Assembly: GCA_038030265.1 (NCBI GenBank) | Contig: CM075943.1 | Coordinates: 42,036,001 to 42,100,000 of the forward strand | Direction: 5' to 3' | DNA from: Corythucha ciliata | Lineage: Eukaryota; Arthropoda; Insecta; Hemiptera; Tingidae | Length of the DNA stretch: 64,000 bases | In this document: positions 1-11,589 of the stretch, piece by piece | Numbering within the stretch: position 1 is the stretch's first letter | How the letters are laid out: every line of letters begins with the position of its first letter | Notes under the pieces: model-generated | What the model was told of the DNA's origin: nothing | What the model saw: the letters and a program-made list of their open reading frames with translations, nothing else | Databases searched by the model: none | Made by a program: the position numbers and the translations under genes

Positions 1-915
1 AACGCTAATTAGTGCGTTTTCTCACTAATATTTGGGAATTAGAGATTTACCTCAATTCAAAAACGCTAATTCATGACTATGAGCATTTGAAATGAAAACG
101 CTAATTTGCAGCTAAAATTGAGAACTATCTCAAATATGCAGGTAAAATTGAAAAAAATACGCAAATTCAAGGTCATAGTGGAGAAAATCGCTAATTAGCG
201 GTTAAAATCAAGAGAATTCCAGTTCGCGGTCTTCTGGTGATATCCAATTCACGGCTTAAATTTTAAAAAAGTGCTAATTCATGGCTTCAAATTGAGAAAA
301 TGCGCTAATGTGCGAATAAGGTGTGAAAAAAGCGCTGATTTGCGGCTAAAGCTAAGAATAAGCCATAATTTAACGCTACGTGTGGTGTTGATTTCTTCCA
401 AAGTGTTAAAATTAGGCACTACAATTTATTTTAACTGAGAGTAGGGATTTATGTTCATAAGGGGGGGGGGGTATTTTCGCGTCCAGCCATCAGGGGGGTA
501 GACGCCGCTGACAAGAAGTAAAAAAAAATTGTAAATTCTTGGATAAAACTGAAAAAAATCTATAATTTGCGGCTGAAATTGAGATAGCAAATTCGTGGTT
601 TCTGAAAGCAAATTCAGCTAAATCGATAAAAAGCTGTAAATTCATAGCGAGAATCGATATAAATAACCAAGCTGAGAAAACGTTAAATCGCGGCTAAACT
701 AGAGAAAAAGAACTAATTCGCGGATTAAATTGATGAAAAATCGGAGATTCCGGGGCTTAGAGGACAATTTTCACTGAATTGAGAAAAAAAGCTAATGTCA
801 GGTGCTCTTAAAGAGAAAGAGCGTGAATTCATTGCGTCTAAAAACGAGAAAAATGCTAATTCAGGGCGAGAATTGATAAAAATGGCAAAAAATTTGGGAA
901 CAATGAAAATGTTTA
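1..915 (+). repeat. Degenerate tandem array A, forward
   Basis: About 30-bp units built on CGCTAATTCGCGG followed by CTAAAATTGAGAAAA, strongly diverged from unit to unit. Longer units with an insert reading like GGTTTCTGAAAGCAA occur (for example near 593). A G run and a different segment interrupt it at about 425-530. The left end lies outside the window. Open frames here are chance products of the AT-rich units. Confidence 0.75.
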
Positions 916-1137
916 AAGCAATGAATAAAGAATTCACACTGTCTCAATTGACGCCGAGCGGCAAGTGACACCCGACTGCACGCATCCCACGAGCCCCATA
1001 GATTTCTGTGTATTTTTAGGTATCGGAGGGAAAGCCAGAGGTAAAAAAGGGACGCGCGCGTCCCACACAAATCGGCGTCAATTCAAGCTTGCCATCGGGC
1101 GCCATTTGCAGCGGCGTTATCGTGTGCACTGCCCCAT

Positions 1138-1408
1138 CAGGCGCGTAGCCAGGGGGGGGGGGGTCGACCGGGTCCAGACCCCCCCCCCCCGAAATTTCAG
1201 ATTTATCTCCCATGTTCTGAAGGAGACTTTTTATTTTCAATTTCTCCGCTCACGCATTGGAATAATATCGCACAATAATTATGATAGTAATGATAATTTG
1301 TAGTTAAAAACTGAAAAGAGTAGGCATAGAGTGGAAGTACCCCCCCCGCCGCCGCACCGGACCTACATCGAACCCCCCCCCCTCAAAGAAATCCTGGCTA
1401 CGCGCCTG
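1138..1408. mobile_element. hAT-type MITE with perfect 8-bp target duplication
   Basis: The ends are inverted: CAGGCGCGTAGCCAGG at the left and CCTGGCTACGCGCCTG at the right. Directly outside both ends is TGCCCCAT (1130-1137 and 1409-1416), a perfect 8-bp duplication as made by hAT transposases. Just inside each end are long G or C runs of the kind seen beside many TE ends in this window. No open frame of note lies inside, so it is non-autonomous. Its terminal sequence relates it to the larger element at 23973. Confidence 0.85.
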
Positions 1409-1874
1409 TGCCCCATAGACTTCTAGGTATCTCTTCCTATCCGGCGTCATTTGACTCTCGTGTGCACTGGGCTCAAGCCTAAGACGGAATTTTTTCCCGT
1501 CAGCCCCCTTCAAAATCTGTTAGGCCTGACGGAAAATATCCGTCAAATTGGCAACGCTGATTCCCTTCCCGGTCACATGAATAAAGAATATTTCCCGGCT
1601 ATGGTACTATACTTTACACCCAATAACGAAGGCGTCTTCTCAGCCTACGAAAATCAAGATAATACAATTTTCCAGAAACTAAAATTAAGATTTATGGCTC
1701 TACATATAATCGAAAAAGAAGATTTGGTGGTTTTTTAACATCGAAAAACGAAATTTTGCAATTTTGTGGCGTATGGGTATGGGGAGCGAGCGGAGTGGAT
1801 CGTCACGGGGCACTGTTCAAAAGGAGCCCCTGAAAAGCTCAAATATAAAAAAATATGAATTTTTAGGTTTTTAA

Positions 1875-2210
1875 GCATTTATTCGCGGCTAATATTGAGG
1901 ACAAACGCTCATTTGCCGTTAAAATTTAGAAAAATACACCTATTCAAGGTATCTGAAGGAACCATCCCGGTTAAATTGAATAAAATACGCCTCCAGTTTC
2001 TACAGGCCTTTAATAAGCGGCTAAAATTGAGAAGAAGCGCTAATGTGCTCATCGTGTTTTGGCTTTGGAAAAAACTGTAATACTCGCGCAAAAATGCTAA
2101 TTCGCACAGCGCACTGTCAGCGAAAAAACTCACTAATTCGTGGTTAATAATTGATAAAAACGCTATAATTTGCGGCCCATAATTGAGTAAAAGCGCTGAC
2201 TATTAACCAC
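1875..2210 (+). repeat. Degenerate tandem array A, forward
   Basis: Same unit as the first array (for example CGGCTAAAATTGAGAAGAAG near 2020), with long-form units such as the one containing TATCTGAAGGAACCATC near 1950. Separated from the first array by about 950 bp that includes the hAT MITE. Confidence 0.65.
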
Positions 2211-2214
2211 GTCT

Positions 2215-5200
2215 ACTTGTCTTCTCAAAGTTGCGGTTTTGTAGGCTGAATCAATAATATTGGTCATATACAATTCGCTGACCACCTGCTGCGCTGTATT
2301 GTCGAGGTCGGGTGTACCTACTGAAAATCGACGAAAGAATCCAAATCGCCGCCCAGTCGGATATCAAGACTCTCATTTTCAAGTACAACCGAGGAAATAA
2401 ATCCTACAAATTATCATTTTTCCATCTTCAAGCTTTTTTAATGGTTGAGGGGGGGGGGAGCTCAAATAGGTGACCCGTGGCGTCCACCCCACGCCCCTAC
2501 TTTGGTACGTTACGTCCCCTCCCCAAGATGTTCTTTCCACGCCATGACTACGGCTTGTCTTCACCAAGCCCATGAAGCGGCAAAAAATGACATTATTTTG
2601 CTACGTTGTTGCTTAGTCGATTTTCTTGACTCAAGAGCTATACCAACTGATAAGGTCCGCGTTGGCCGAAGCCTACCTGGGACTCAAGGCCTTATCTGCT
2701 AAGCTTTTGAGCCAAAGCCAAAATAGACCTTTCTCTAAGGTTCGCTGTAACTGATTGCGATAGGTGGGGGGGGGGGTATTACACTCGGTGGTCCCGCCCC
2801 GAGTGCGGAAAATGGTTTTTGGTCCGCTACTGTCTGGTCACCGTAATAAGTGAATCGTAAAAATCTGCTAAAGCGATGCTGTTATCCTGCCGGTTCTTTC
2901 AGTGGCAAATGTATTATGCATATTCTTTTTCCACGAATGTAATCAGTAATTCATGCCTTTTTCAATTAAAATTGGTGACATTAGAGACTTATCGAGACAG
3001 GAGGTCAGTATTTACTCAGCCTTTGGCACTTACTGTAGAGCGTTTTAAGCTCTTTGTGTGTATTTCAATTGATTAATGGAAATGAATCAATTTTTTAACT
3101 GAGTATTTCCTTGATAATTACTTTTTTAAAGTAAATACAATTACAAAAAAGAGCTGCTCTAAAATTCTTGTAATTATGCTCGAACATATTTTAATGTCAT
3201 GGTCAACTAGGTATACACCAGTTTTTTTTATATGTGAAGAAATTATGTATTGATAAAGAATCGTGATATTACTCTGTTACTGTTATCCAAGCACGTGGGG
3301 AAATACACTTTTAACTAGCGCCCCCCCCCCCTCACCGTTCAGTGTCATCCAAAACGTGACATAGAGAAACTCACAGCGAAAAAATGCGAACAGTCAATCA
3401 GTACTTTTGCCCACTATAACTTCGCAGGGCTGACAAGGACACGCAGCGAGCCGCCCCACGCCCATATCCTAGAACCTAGACTGAGAAGTCAAGTTCAATC
3501 GACCGGATAAATGTTTTAGCTTTTTTTTTACGACTTGTTGTTTTTGATCTTTTATTCTTATGCAATGTCGCTGGATTGAGATCCTGTTCAAAATAAGGAA
3601 CATTGAATCCGCTCTGAAGAGCCGAAGGTCACTTCTTCTAGGCTTCCGTTTGAAAACTGAGTGTTATTTACATAAACTGTATTCTGAGTAGCCCTATAAT
3701 AGTTAATTTGAATTTAAACTTTACAGGAAATTCGTTTCAAACTTCCATCAGAATTTACAATGCGGGATAGCAAAAGATGTACAACGCAACGGTCAAAGCG
3801 ATTGATTAAAAGCCGAAGCGAAATAGTCCAGACGAGGTTAAGCAAATAGGATAGAGAGTTTTTTTGAGGAAGGATAGGTTTGGTTGGTAGGGGGGAAGCA
3901 GGAAAGGATCTGGGAATTAGTGGATTTTAACCTTCAGGGACAGCGCACGCTTGTTAGCCGGTATTTAATTTTTAGCGAGAAATTCTCGTGAAAAAGTCTA
4001 CTATATGCAGTAAACTGGCTGAGTAGTATAGCTAAATCTCTTTTTTGTCGTATTACCATCTTGATGGATGCCCGTAGTCAGTGAAAGCACGATGAACTTG
4101 ACCCAGTGCTGACTGGCAACGGTGTGTGGAGTGACTCAACCGTGAAGAATTTTGTATGAAAAAGTTCGTTTTTTTTTGCTACGGTTATCGCTTTAAACAC
4201 TTAAGCACATATCGAATATTTTCCCGAAGGAAAGGGATCTATGCAATGCACGTCTGCGTCTCGGAATTAAGAAATGGATGGATTTTACAGTCCTTTGTGG
4301 CAAAAAAAAAGTTGAAGAATTCGTCATCTTGGAGTTTACTGATTCATGTCAACTACACGAGCACGGAGTATGCTCATTTTATCTTGAATGCTTTCCCTGC
4401 CTATAATTCAAAATCCAGAGTCTTAGAACGGCTTTTATCTCACTCTTCATTCCAACTTCTCGTCTTCTCGACGTCTTCATTCGACAGTCAGTATGACAGA
4501 AATTACTCGTTATCTGTAACCTTCAGTAAATAAGGGAGGGGGAGAGAGAATGATGTGCTGGATGAAAGGTAAAAAAAAAAAAAAAGATTGGTGCAATGGA
4601 GTAAAGAAGAGGAAGTTTTATTTTTTCCTTGAGTTTCTTGGCTCTCGAGGCGTGGAAATTATTATATTTCTTATTCGTAGCGTTATTTCGAGTTCCGGAT
4701 ATACGTATACATATATGACACCCTCACCGCACAATCAGTGAAGTTCATATATCACGTCCCTCCCACCCCTGTTCGCCTTGTGAGACTGTATAAGTGTTCC
4801 GTTCGTAGATCTCAAATTCATTGCTCTCGAAGACGGTATAGCCGGAATGCCAAGGACTCAATGGAAATGGATCTTATCCCTCTAACTCACCCTATATCTA
4901 TAGTCTAAAGAGAATTGGCTTCCTGACTTGAGTAATACCAATTAAAGATAATAATACTATTGCATTCGACCGAATGACCTTGGTCCACGCAGGATCGAAA
5001 AGTGGAGAAAAAGGTGCTTGGACAGATTTGTGCAATGTCGATATAAGGCACTTTTCTTCGAAAAACTTTCCTCTGCCAAGTAGTAGAAGATATGAAGTGT
5101 GTGTGGTAGGTGACCTAAAGAAATTTAATTTATGGAAGGAAAAGGAAAAGGCGGGCAATTAAGCCGTATAATATATATTGCGCCGTCCTTCGCACGCGTA

Positions 5201-5440
5201 AAATGATTGATGGTGCGAACGTGTTAACGATCGGATGTATTTAAGGAATTCTTTATTTATTTTATTGATTTTTATCGTAGTCAATAGAGTTGACCAGCTC
5301 TCTTTCGGAAAATGTCAGTGGGAGTGGAAGAGAGAACTGCATTTTATGATTCAGAATATCTATAGATGGTTATTTCTCACTGAGACAAAAATAAGGGGGT
5401 TTTCGGACGCCGTTTGGCTTCCTTCGGACCGACTCCCGCA
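2215..5440. other. No gene or clear element recognised
   Basis: Mixed AT-rich sequence with scattered G or C runs (2449, 2766, 3321). The open frames here (for example 4156-4533) show no family motif, and no splice-compatible exon chain was found. The 3' limit is the left end of the hAT-like element at 5443. Confidence 0.4.
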
Positions 5441-5769
5441 CGCAGGCGCGGATCCAGGGTCGGCTTAAGGAGGGGGCCATGACACCTCATCCGGCCCCCG
5501 AATCTACCAACTCCACATTTCTCGCGGTTTCTGTGGCAGAGTAACTCGCAATATCCGACCATTGAAATATTGAAAAATGAAAGAAACCCAAAGACCGAAA
5601 AAGTAACGTGAACTAACTGTTTGGCAAAAATATATGCCACGTCACGAATGAAGTGAACGCAAGGCAGTTGGGGAGGGACAAAACATAGGCTCTGCTCATG
5701 TCACACAAACGAGCCGTTAAAGAGGTTATCACATGTGATGCCACAGGGCTTTGCATAAAGAGCCACCAA

Positions 5770-6580
5770 AAAAACAATTTCTACTTCAAATTGACAATTT
5801 TCCACGTCAAATTGAAAATTATGTCATTAATTTGACTAGTAAAAATGACAATTTCCTCTTGAAACTGACAATTTCGCCATAAAATTAACTATTTTTAGAA
5901 AATGAACGATATCCTCCCAAAATTCACAATTTCCTATTCGAACTTGCAATTTCACTCAAAAATGGCAATTTCGTCATTAAATTGACAATTTTCTCTTAAA
6001 ATTGGCAATTATACTTAATGAAATTGACATTTCCCTATGAAACTGACGATTTACTCATAAAATTGACAGCTTTTAAGCTGAATATTTCATGAAAGCCACC
6101 ATTAGCACATAAGCTTATGAATTCCCGTAAAATTGCAAGTTTTCTCATGAAACAGACAATTTCCCTACGAAATTGACAATTTTTTGCTCGCGAAACTGAC
6201 AAGATTTTCCATGAACTGGACAATTTCACTATAAAATGTCCACTTGGATGAGGCTTTTCGCATAAATTTTGTCCTTGACGTGGCATTTCCCGTAAATTTT
6301 GCCTTGAAGTTGACGATTCACGTGAGTTGTCTCCCCGAATGTTGCGTTGGACAATTACTGTGTGAAAATTCCACTTTGAATGCGACAATGCGCGTAAATA
6401 CTGCCTATAATGTGCAGTTTTGCATGAATTTTGACCTGAATGAGACCTTAGGCTTCAATAATGTGACATTTCGCGTAAATGTTGACCGTGACGGTGCATT
6501 TCGAAAACAAAAATGGTGCCCTAGACGTGGCATTTCTCGAATTTTGCATTCTGAAAAAGCAATTTCGGGGTTGTTGATGC
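5770..6580. repeat. Degenerate tandem array C and a related variant
   Basis: Short units of about 20-30 bp such as AAATTGACAATTTTC and AAACTGACAATTTCG fill 5770-6260. From there to about 6580 the unit shifts to forms like GACATTTCGCGTAAATGTTGACC. Both strands carry open frames that come only from the repeated units. Confidence 0.6.
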
Positions 6581-6599
6581 CGGCAAATCAATTTTGGTG

Positions 6600-7470
6600 A
6601 GTGGTTCAATTCAGAGAATTGACTCACGACCAGCGAAATTGGTTTACTGATCTCCAAAATTGGTTTTTCAGTGAACAAAATCCAAGAAATTTATTTTACA
6701 GTTGGCCAGATTCGGGGAACTGTTTTTCGTTTTCCTTTTGCGAGAAAAATCCGCCAAATTTGGTAATTTAAGGAGCTAATTTTTAGAAATCGATTTTTTG
6801 GTTAGTCAAAGCTGCGAAAATGGTTTTAAAGTGCGAAAAAATCAGCAATATAGGTAGTCAGCGACAAAAAAAGAAGTGATATTTATTTTCTAGTGAACTC
6901 GACACGCGAAAATACCCACAAAATGGGATTTTAGAGAGCAACATTTGTGGATTTTTTTGCCTGTTTTTTTGAAGAAAAGTCACGAAAATTGATGTTTTAG
7001 GGAGTGACCTCCGAAAAATTTGGTTTTAGCGTGGCAAAGAATTTAAAATGAACTCGTTTTTGTGCTTAAAATCTGCCAACACAGTGCCTGAATTTTGGGC
7101 GCACCGTAATATTATTTGTTTGATAGCAACAAAAATCTGTGAATTAATTTTTTAGTGAGCGCGACAGTAAACATTTCTTGTATTTGAGAAAAATCCGCAA
7201 AATTAGCTTTTTGCGAGCAAAATCCGAGAAATTAGTTTTTATGTGAGCCAGACTGGCAAGATAAATCAGGAAATTGGTGTTTTGGTGATGAAAATCTGAG
7301 ATATTGCTTTTTTAGTGAGGTAGAGCTGTGAAAATTGCGATTTTTTAGAGTATAAAAACCACGAAGGTAGGGCGTTGGAATTAGGCTGCGTCGTGAAATT
7401 TTGTTTCCAGCACAAAAGAGACACGAAATTGGTATTTGAGTGGGCGAAATCGGGGCAATTGGATTATTGC
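6600..7470 (+). repeat. Degenerate tandem array B, forward
   Basis: Units of roughly 30-45 bp with the core CGAAATTGGTTTTT, a short spacer, then GAGC or GTGAGCCAGA and a variable join. Divergence between neighbouring units is high. Lies inside the element 5443-8152. Confidence 0.65.
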
Positions 7471-8396
7471 TGAGCCAGACCTACGAACATTTTCGCTGTA
7501 CAAAATGTGGTGATCTTGATGGTTTTCAACTTATTGGTGGTATCTGGGCAGTGGTCAGCTGCTCCATAAGTCTGCGCTTCAAAGTCTAGGGGAGGGCAGC
7601 TGACCACCCTTAGCAACGACAAAGAAAGGTCTAACCACACCACTGTGAACTCCAACCTTACCAATGATTTGGGATTTCTCCACACGAGGAATCCGAAAAT
7701 TGAAATGAATTTTCGATGAGAAGATTCAACAAAACGGCTCTCACTGTGACGCCACCGTTTTTAACCACTAACGCACGAACTTTCCCACGGACTGCTCTGA
7801 AGTTCAAGGAAGGATGCAGCTCTTAGTTTCTACTAGTCTAGAAGCCCACCGTATGAAAAATCCGGGTCATTTGATCGTACCTGGCACCTGCGCAGGACGT
7901 TTTTTATGGTCTAGGAGATGACACTTCTCTGAGGTCGCCAAACATTGCGGCTATTCTGTTGCGTGTCAGGCTGGAACCGTCTGAATTTCGTGAGCATGGT
8001 TCAGGTTCAGGGGCCTGATAAATCAGATCTTTGTGAAAATGACCCTAAAATTTTAGGTTAACCCCACTCGATGATATTTTAGAGAGGTTTTTGATTATTC
8101 TTTGAGATCGACACCAAGGGCCCCTGCAGTCCCTCTCTTGGATCCGCCACTGTCCGCAAGGGGCGCTAAAATTATTTTTTATGACGAAGTATTCAAGTGT
8201 CCGTAAAATTGGGGAAATATTTAATTAATTGCCCTAATGGTCTGAAGGTGATTGTCCGAACTAAGGCAACAAATTATCCGAATTCCGAATACAGCATGAA
8301 ATCGCACGACTGTTGAAAAATATTTTGTTTAACCCTCTTAGTTCCGTCCTAAGAATATTATCATAGAGCAGGAATTCATCTGAAAGAGAATTTTAA

Positions 8397-8535
8397 TCGG
8401 CGTCACACCACCACGTGGGATACTTGTGTAGGTCATAATTTCTGAGGTTATGCATCACGAGTATGGAATCATCGTGGACTCGATTTTTTTCGCGAACACC
8501 ATACTTCCATTCCCTACGAGAACATGGAAGTAAAA
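8397..8535 (+). repeat. Dispersed repeat, copy 1 (inverted copy at 28708)
   Basis: Shares a stretch around GATTTTTTTCGCGAACACCA and ACTTCCATTCCC with the reverse complement of 28708-28835. One end carries a short self-complementary part (CTTCCAT and ATGGAAG, 8508-8530). This looks like a transposon end with a terminal hairpin; no target duplication was found. Confidence 0.55.
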
Positions 8536-8668
8536 AGAAAAAAAACAACATAAAACGCCGATTGGCAGTTTCTGGAGAAAACATACCGTGCTTGAAGATC
8601 AGAAAAATCCTTCAGTCCATGTGCCAATTCACCGGTTTACTTTTCTCCCAAATCGAGCATTGATGCAA

Positions 8669-8826
8669 GTTCCCCAACACGACACAATGTTTGAAGCTAT
8701 ATTACATGCTGAAAAACATATGTACGCATGTGAAAAACATATGTTCTTTGGTAATGACCTTTGTTTAAAAAAAAAAAAACCAGCATGCAATATAGCTTCA
8801 AACATTGCATTGTGCGAACAGGGCTT
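8669..8826. mobile_element. MITE with long terminal inverted repeats
   Basis: AATGTTTGAAGCTATATT at 8687-8704 is matched by its complement AATATAGCTTCAAACATT at 8789-8806, and the similarity continues outward (GACACAATG against CATTGTGCG) and inward (ACATGCTG against CAGCATG). The centre holds GAAAAACATATG twice and a poly-A tract. Target duplication not clear, so the superfamily is open. Confidence 0.7.
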
Positions 8827-9899
8827 AAAATAGAAAAAGTGCTATGTTCCACTTAATTCATGCAAAAATCGGCGAGACAACGCCAATTCGTAGTTACCGG
8901 AGTACACTCTATGATGACAGATGAGAAAAACGACGCTTATTCAAGAAATAAAAAGGAATAAAAATACAGGGCCGGATAAGTCTCCGGAGCCGGGCCGTTT
9001 CGCACTCAGCCGTTCAAGCGGCCCTCGTGAGCGCGCTCACGTGCAACCGTCAGAAAGGGACCTTAAGGGACAAGAGGCCTCTATTGGCAGCAGATTGAGA
9101 AGGGCCCCCTTTCGCCACTCCCACCCACTCCTTTTTTCACATTATGCGAGACGATTCTTTCTGATTGTTTATAATTATGCAGCAGGTGGTTTTTGTGGAA
9201 TTTTAATCAAAATTCTTGGAAATATTTAAATAACGATAAACACGAAAACACGATAAAAAGGGGCTAATTTCTTGAGACGGGCAAAAACCGAGAAAAATAA
9301 ATATGGCAAAGGAGAGGATGACGTCACTATAGTCCACCGGCTGTTTAAATAAGTTCTGCTTCTCCCAATCACAGCAAAGCTCCAAACCACAAGCAAAGTC
9401 CTAAACCACAATAAACCTCATTTCCACAGTATAGCTTCGACCACAGCAGTGCTACTGCCACAAAAAACTCTAACCACAGTAGAACTTCGCTAACCACCGG
9501 TAAGCGTTCCTTTTTTTTATTGTCCTCCCTTTCTTGATTTCCAAAATTCGGGCCCCCATGGAGAACTGCGGGCCCATTTGTAGAGACATTTTTTTAAAAA
9601 AATTGGCAATGGGGAACTTGCACAATTTTCAATCACTGGTGTTTATTGAAGAGGGCTCTTCCACAATGCTATTGGTCACATTAAACATTGAAATCAATCA
9701 AGGATTTTTTTAGAGCGAATTTTTAAAAATTTTGAGTGGGGATTTGATAACGTCAAACCCTATTTAATGAAATGGATGGTGTGAGGAAGAGGGGGGCACG
9801 ACACATTTTCAGGGGCACAAAGGGCGTAAAAACCACCCTCGTCAAACGATTTAAATCGTAGTTTTCGGGCCTATTTAACGAGCATATTTCAATTTTTAA

Positions 9900-10040
9900 G
9901 GCCCCTTTTACACGAGTAAGTTTTTTGACCAAAGTAGCCATTTTGAAGAAAATTCACAGGTGTTCCCTGCCTCAAATTGTCTGTTTGTGATCAGATTGAA
10001 CATATTTTTGAACAAAAAACTTACTCTTGTAAAAGGGGCC
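9900..10040. mobile_element. PIF/Harbinger-type MITE, family M1
   Basis: 141 bp. The ends are GGCCCCTTTTACACGAGTAA and the complement of GGCCCCTTTTACAAGAGTAA, with the inverted repeat running on through AGTTTTTTG. TAA lies directly outside both ends (9897-9899, 10041-10043); a 3-bp TWA duplication is the mark of PIF/Harbinger elements. Two relatives lie at 20525-21067. Confidence 0.85.
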
Positions 10041-10109
10041 TAAGAACATATTTCGAGGTTTTCCGTGAGTCATATGAATCCGAAACATACTAATTAATGA
10101 GTAATGTTA

Positions 10110-10239
10110 TAGCGATTTCCATTCAACACACTACACAAGTGTGTGCAGCGTCCTCTCCAAAAACATATGCTTAAATTCAGAGAGGACGGGTGGAAAAAAT
10201 CACACCACACGAGTGTATTATATTGAATGGAAAACGCCA
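10110..10239. mobile_element. PIF/Harbinger-type MITE with TTA duplication
   Basis: 130 bp. TTTCCATTCAA near the left end mirrors TTGAATGGAAAA near the right end. TTA flanks both sides (10107-10109, 10240-10242). The middle holds a second inverted pair, GTCCTCTCC and AGAGAGGAC, so the transcript would fold into a two-level hairpin. Confidence 0.75.
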
Positions 10240-10362
10240 TTAGTTGTTAGAGCCAAAAGAATCTTTCTGATAGTGTTTCCGATCGACAACGGATTTAAGC
10301 CTTAAGGTGCCACAGTTTCACGATCAACTGGCCAATTTTGGTTCAATTAAGATTAGGATTAT

Positions 10363-11565
10363 GTACAGGAAATAAAGCCAGAATAGCGGCAAAATTCGGC
10401 CCAATTTCGAATGTGGATTAAAAAATTCCTTTAGATGTATACTTTGAGGATACGAAGAGTCCGCAACGATACAGGGTGGCGAACCTATTTTTAAGGGCGG
10501 GCCAACACACCCCTACAAGGGATGACCAAAATTGCCCAAACGAGGTGACTTTGCATTTTATAAATCAGCTCCAAGTCCGTGGGCTGATTACTTCTCGAGT
10601 TATGTTATAATTTGTATGAAAAAACGTTGTTTTGGGCTTGATTAGCTTATTAAAATCCTCACACCCAACATTTAGTGATGAAATCATTTCAGAATGTCGT
10701 TTCTGAATAAGTTGTTTTTGGTTGTGAATCAAATGCACGGTAGCTCGATTCTCTGAGATGAATATTATTTGAGATATGAACGAAAATACCCGATAAAACA
10801 CGATTTTTTCCTATACTTAATTGTGCCCTAAAAAATGTGTATCATGATTTAGGCAGGACTGACCATTTTCTCTCATCGTACGCAGTTTGTTGTGCTGAAT
10901 TGCATGAGCTGTAGTCGGGATCGGTAGTAATACAATGCTTTTTGAGTTACGGACAAACATCTCCAGCATTTTTAAAGGATTTGTTCTTATATTTGTGGGC
11001 GTTTCTCCGAAAGCATTGACCCCAGCGATCCCTGCAAACCCTCATTCGATTCAGCACAAAAAACCACGTAAGATCAGAGAACATGGTTAGTCCTGTCCAA
11101 AATCGTGATACACATTTTCATAGCACATCAAAGTATCGGGAAAACACGTTTTCTCAAGTATGTTTGTTAGTAACTCAAATAATATTGATCACAGAGAAAT
11201 GAGCCACCATGCATTCGACTCAGCGCCAAAAACTATTTCAGAAATCACATCTACGTCAGCTGCATTGCTAAGTGTTGGAAGTAAGGATTTTTTTGGTAAT
11301 ATTTGAGCCAAAAATCAAGTATTTTTGTACAATTTACGTCGCAACTCAAAAACTAATCGTCGCACGGACTTGTGGTTGATTTTTATCGACTCGGCACACA
11401 AAATAGGATTAGACACCCCATTCGGGCTTTCTTCAACCGCGATTAGTTGGCCAACGTCTACCCTCCATTAAAAGGATGTTTGCAACCCCCCGTAGTTACG
11501 GACTCTTCGAATCCTGGAAGTATGCATGCCGCTATTCTGCCCTTTTTAAAATTTATTTCCTGTAC
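10363..11565. repeat. 1.2-kb imperfect palindrome built from inverted tandem units
   Basis: GTACAGGAAATAAA at 10363 is mirrored exactly by TTTATTTCCTGTAC ending at 11565. The arms then stay complementary to a centre near 10965: CAGAATAGCGGCA/TGCCGCTATTCTG, AAGTCCGTG/CACGGACTT, AATATTATTTGAG/CTCAAATAATATT, ATGTGTATCATGATTT/AAATCGTGATACACATTT, TGTGCTGAAT/ATTCAGCAC. Each arm appears to contain about three diverged direct copies of a unit of roughly 160-170 bp (cores GAATCAAATGCACGG and TTTGAGTTACGGACAAAC). Neither strand has a long open frame. It could be a foldback transposon, inverted satellite monomers, or a long hairpin-RNA source. Confidence 0.8.
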
Positions 11566-11589
11566 TTGATGTTTACGGCATAAAATGCT

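Larger units (their letters stand above)
5443..8152. mobile_element. Large non-autonomous hAT-like element filled with C and B arrays
   Basis: Left end CAGGCGCGGATCCAGGG and right end CTTGGATCCGCCACTG are inverted copies of one another around GGATCC. The 8 bases outside are CCCGCACG (5435-5442) and TCCGCAAG (8153-8160), matching at 6 of 8 positions as expected for an old hAT duplication. The interior holds C array (about 5770-6580) and B array (about 6600-7470). At 7545-7610 is a segment with TCTGCGCTT and TCTAGGGGAGGGCAGCTG that matches the right subterminal part of the element at 23973. No transposase frame is visible. The pairing of ends is good, but the duplication is imperfect. Confidence 0.6.

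Noticed and set aside
461..471. Homopolymer G run as an assembly gap marker
   Set aside because: Similar runs recur many times with variable length and sit inside well-defined TE ends, so at least some are genuine sequence.
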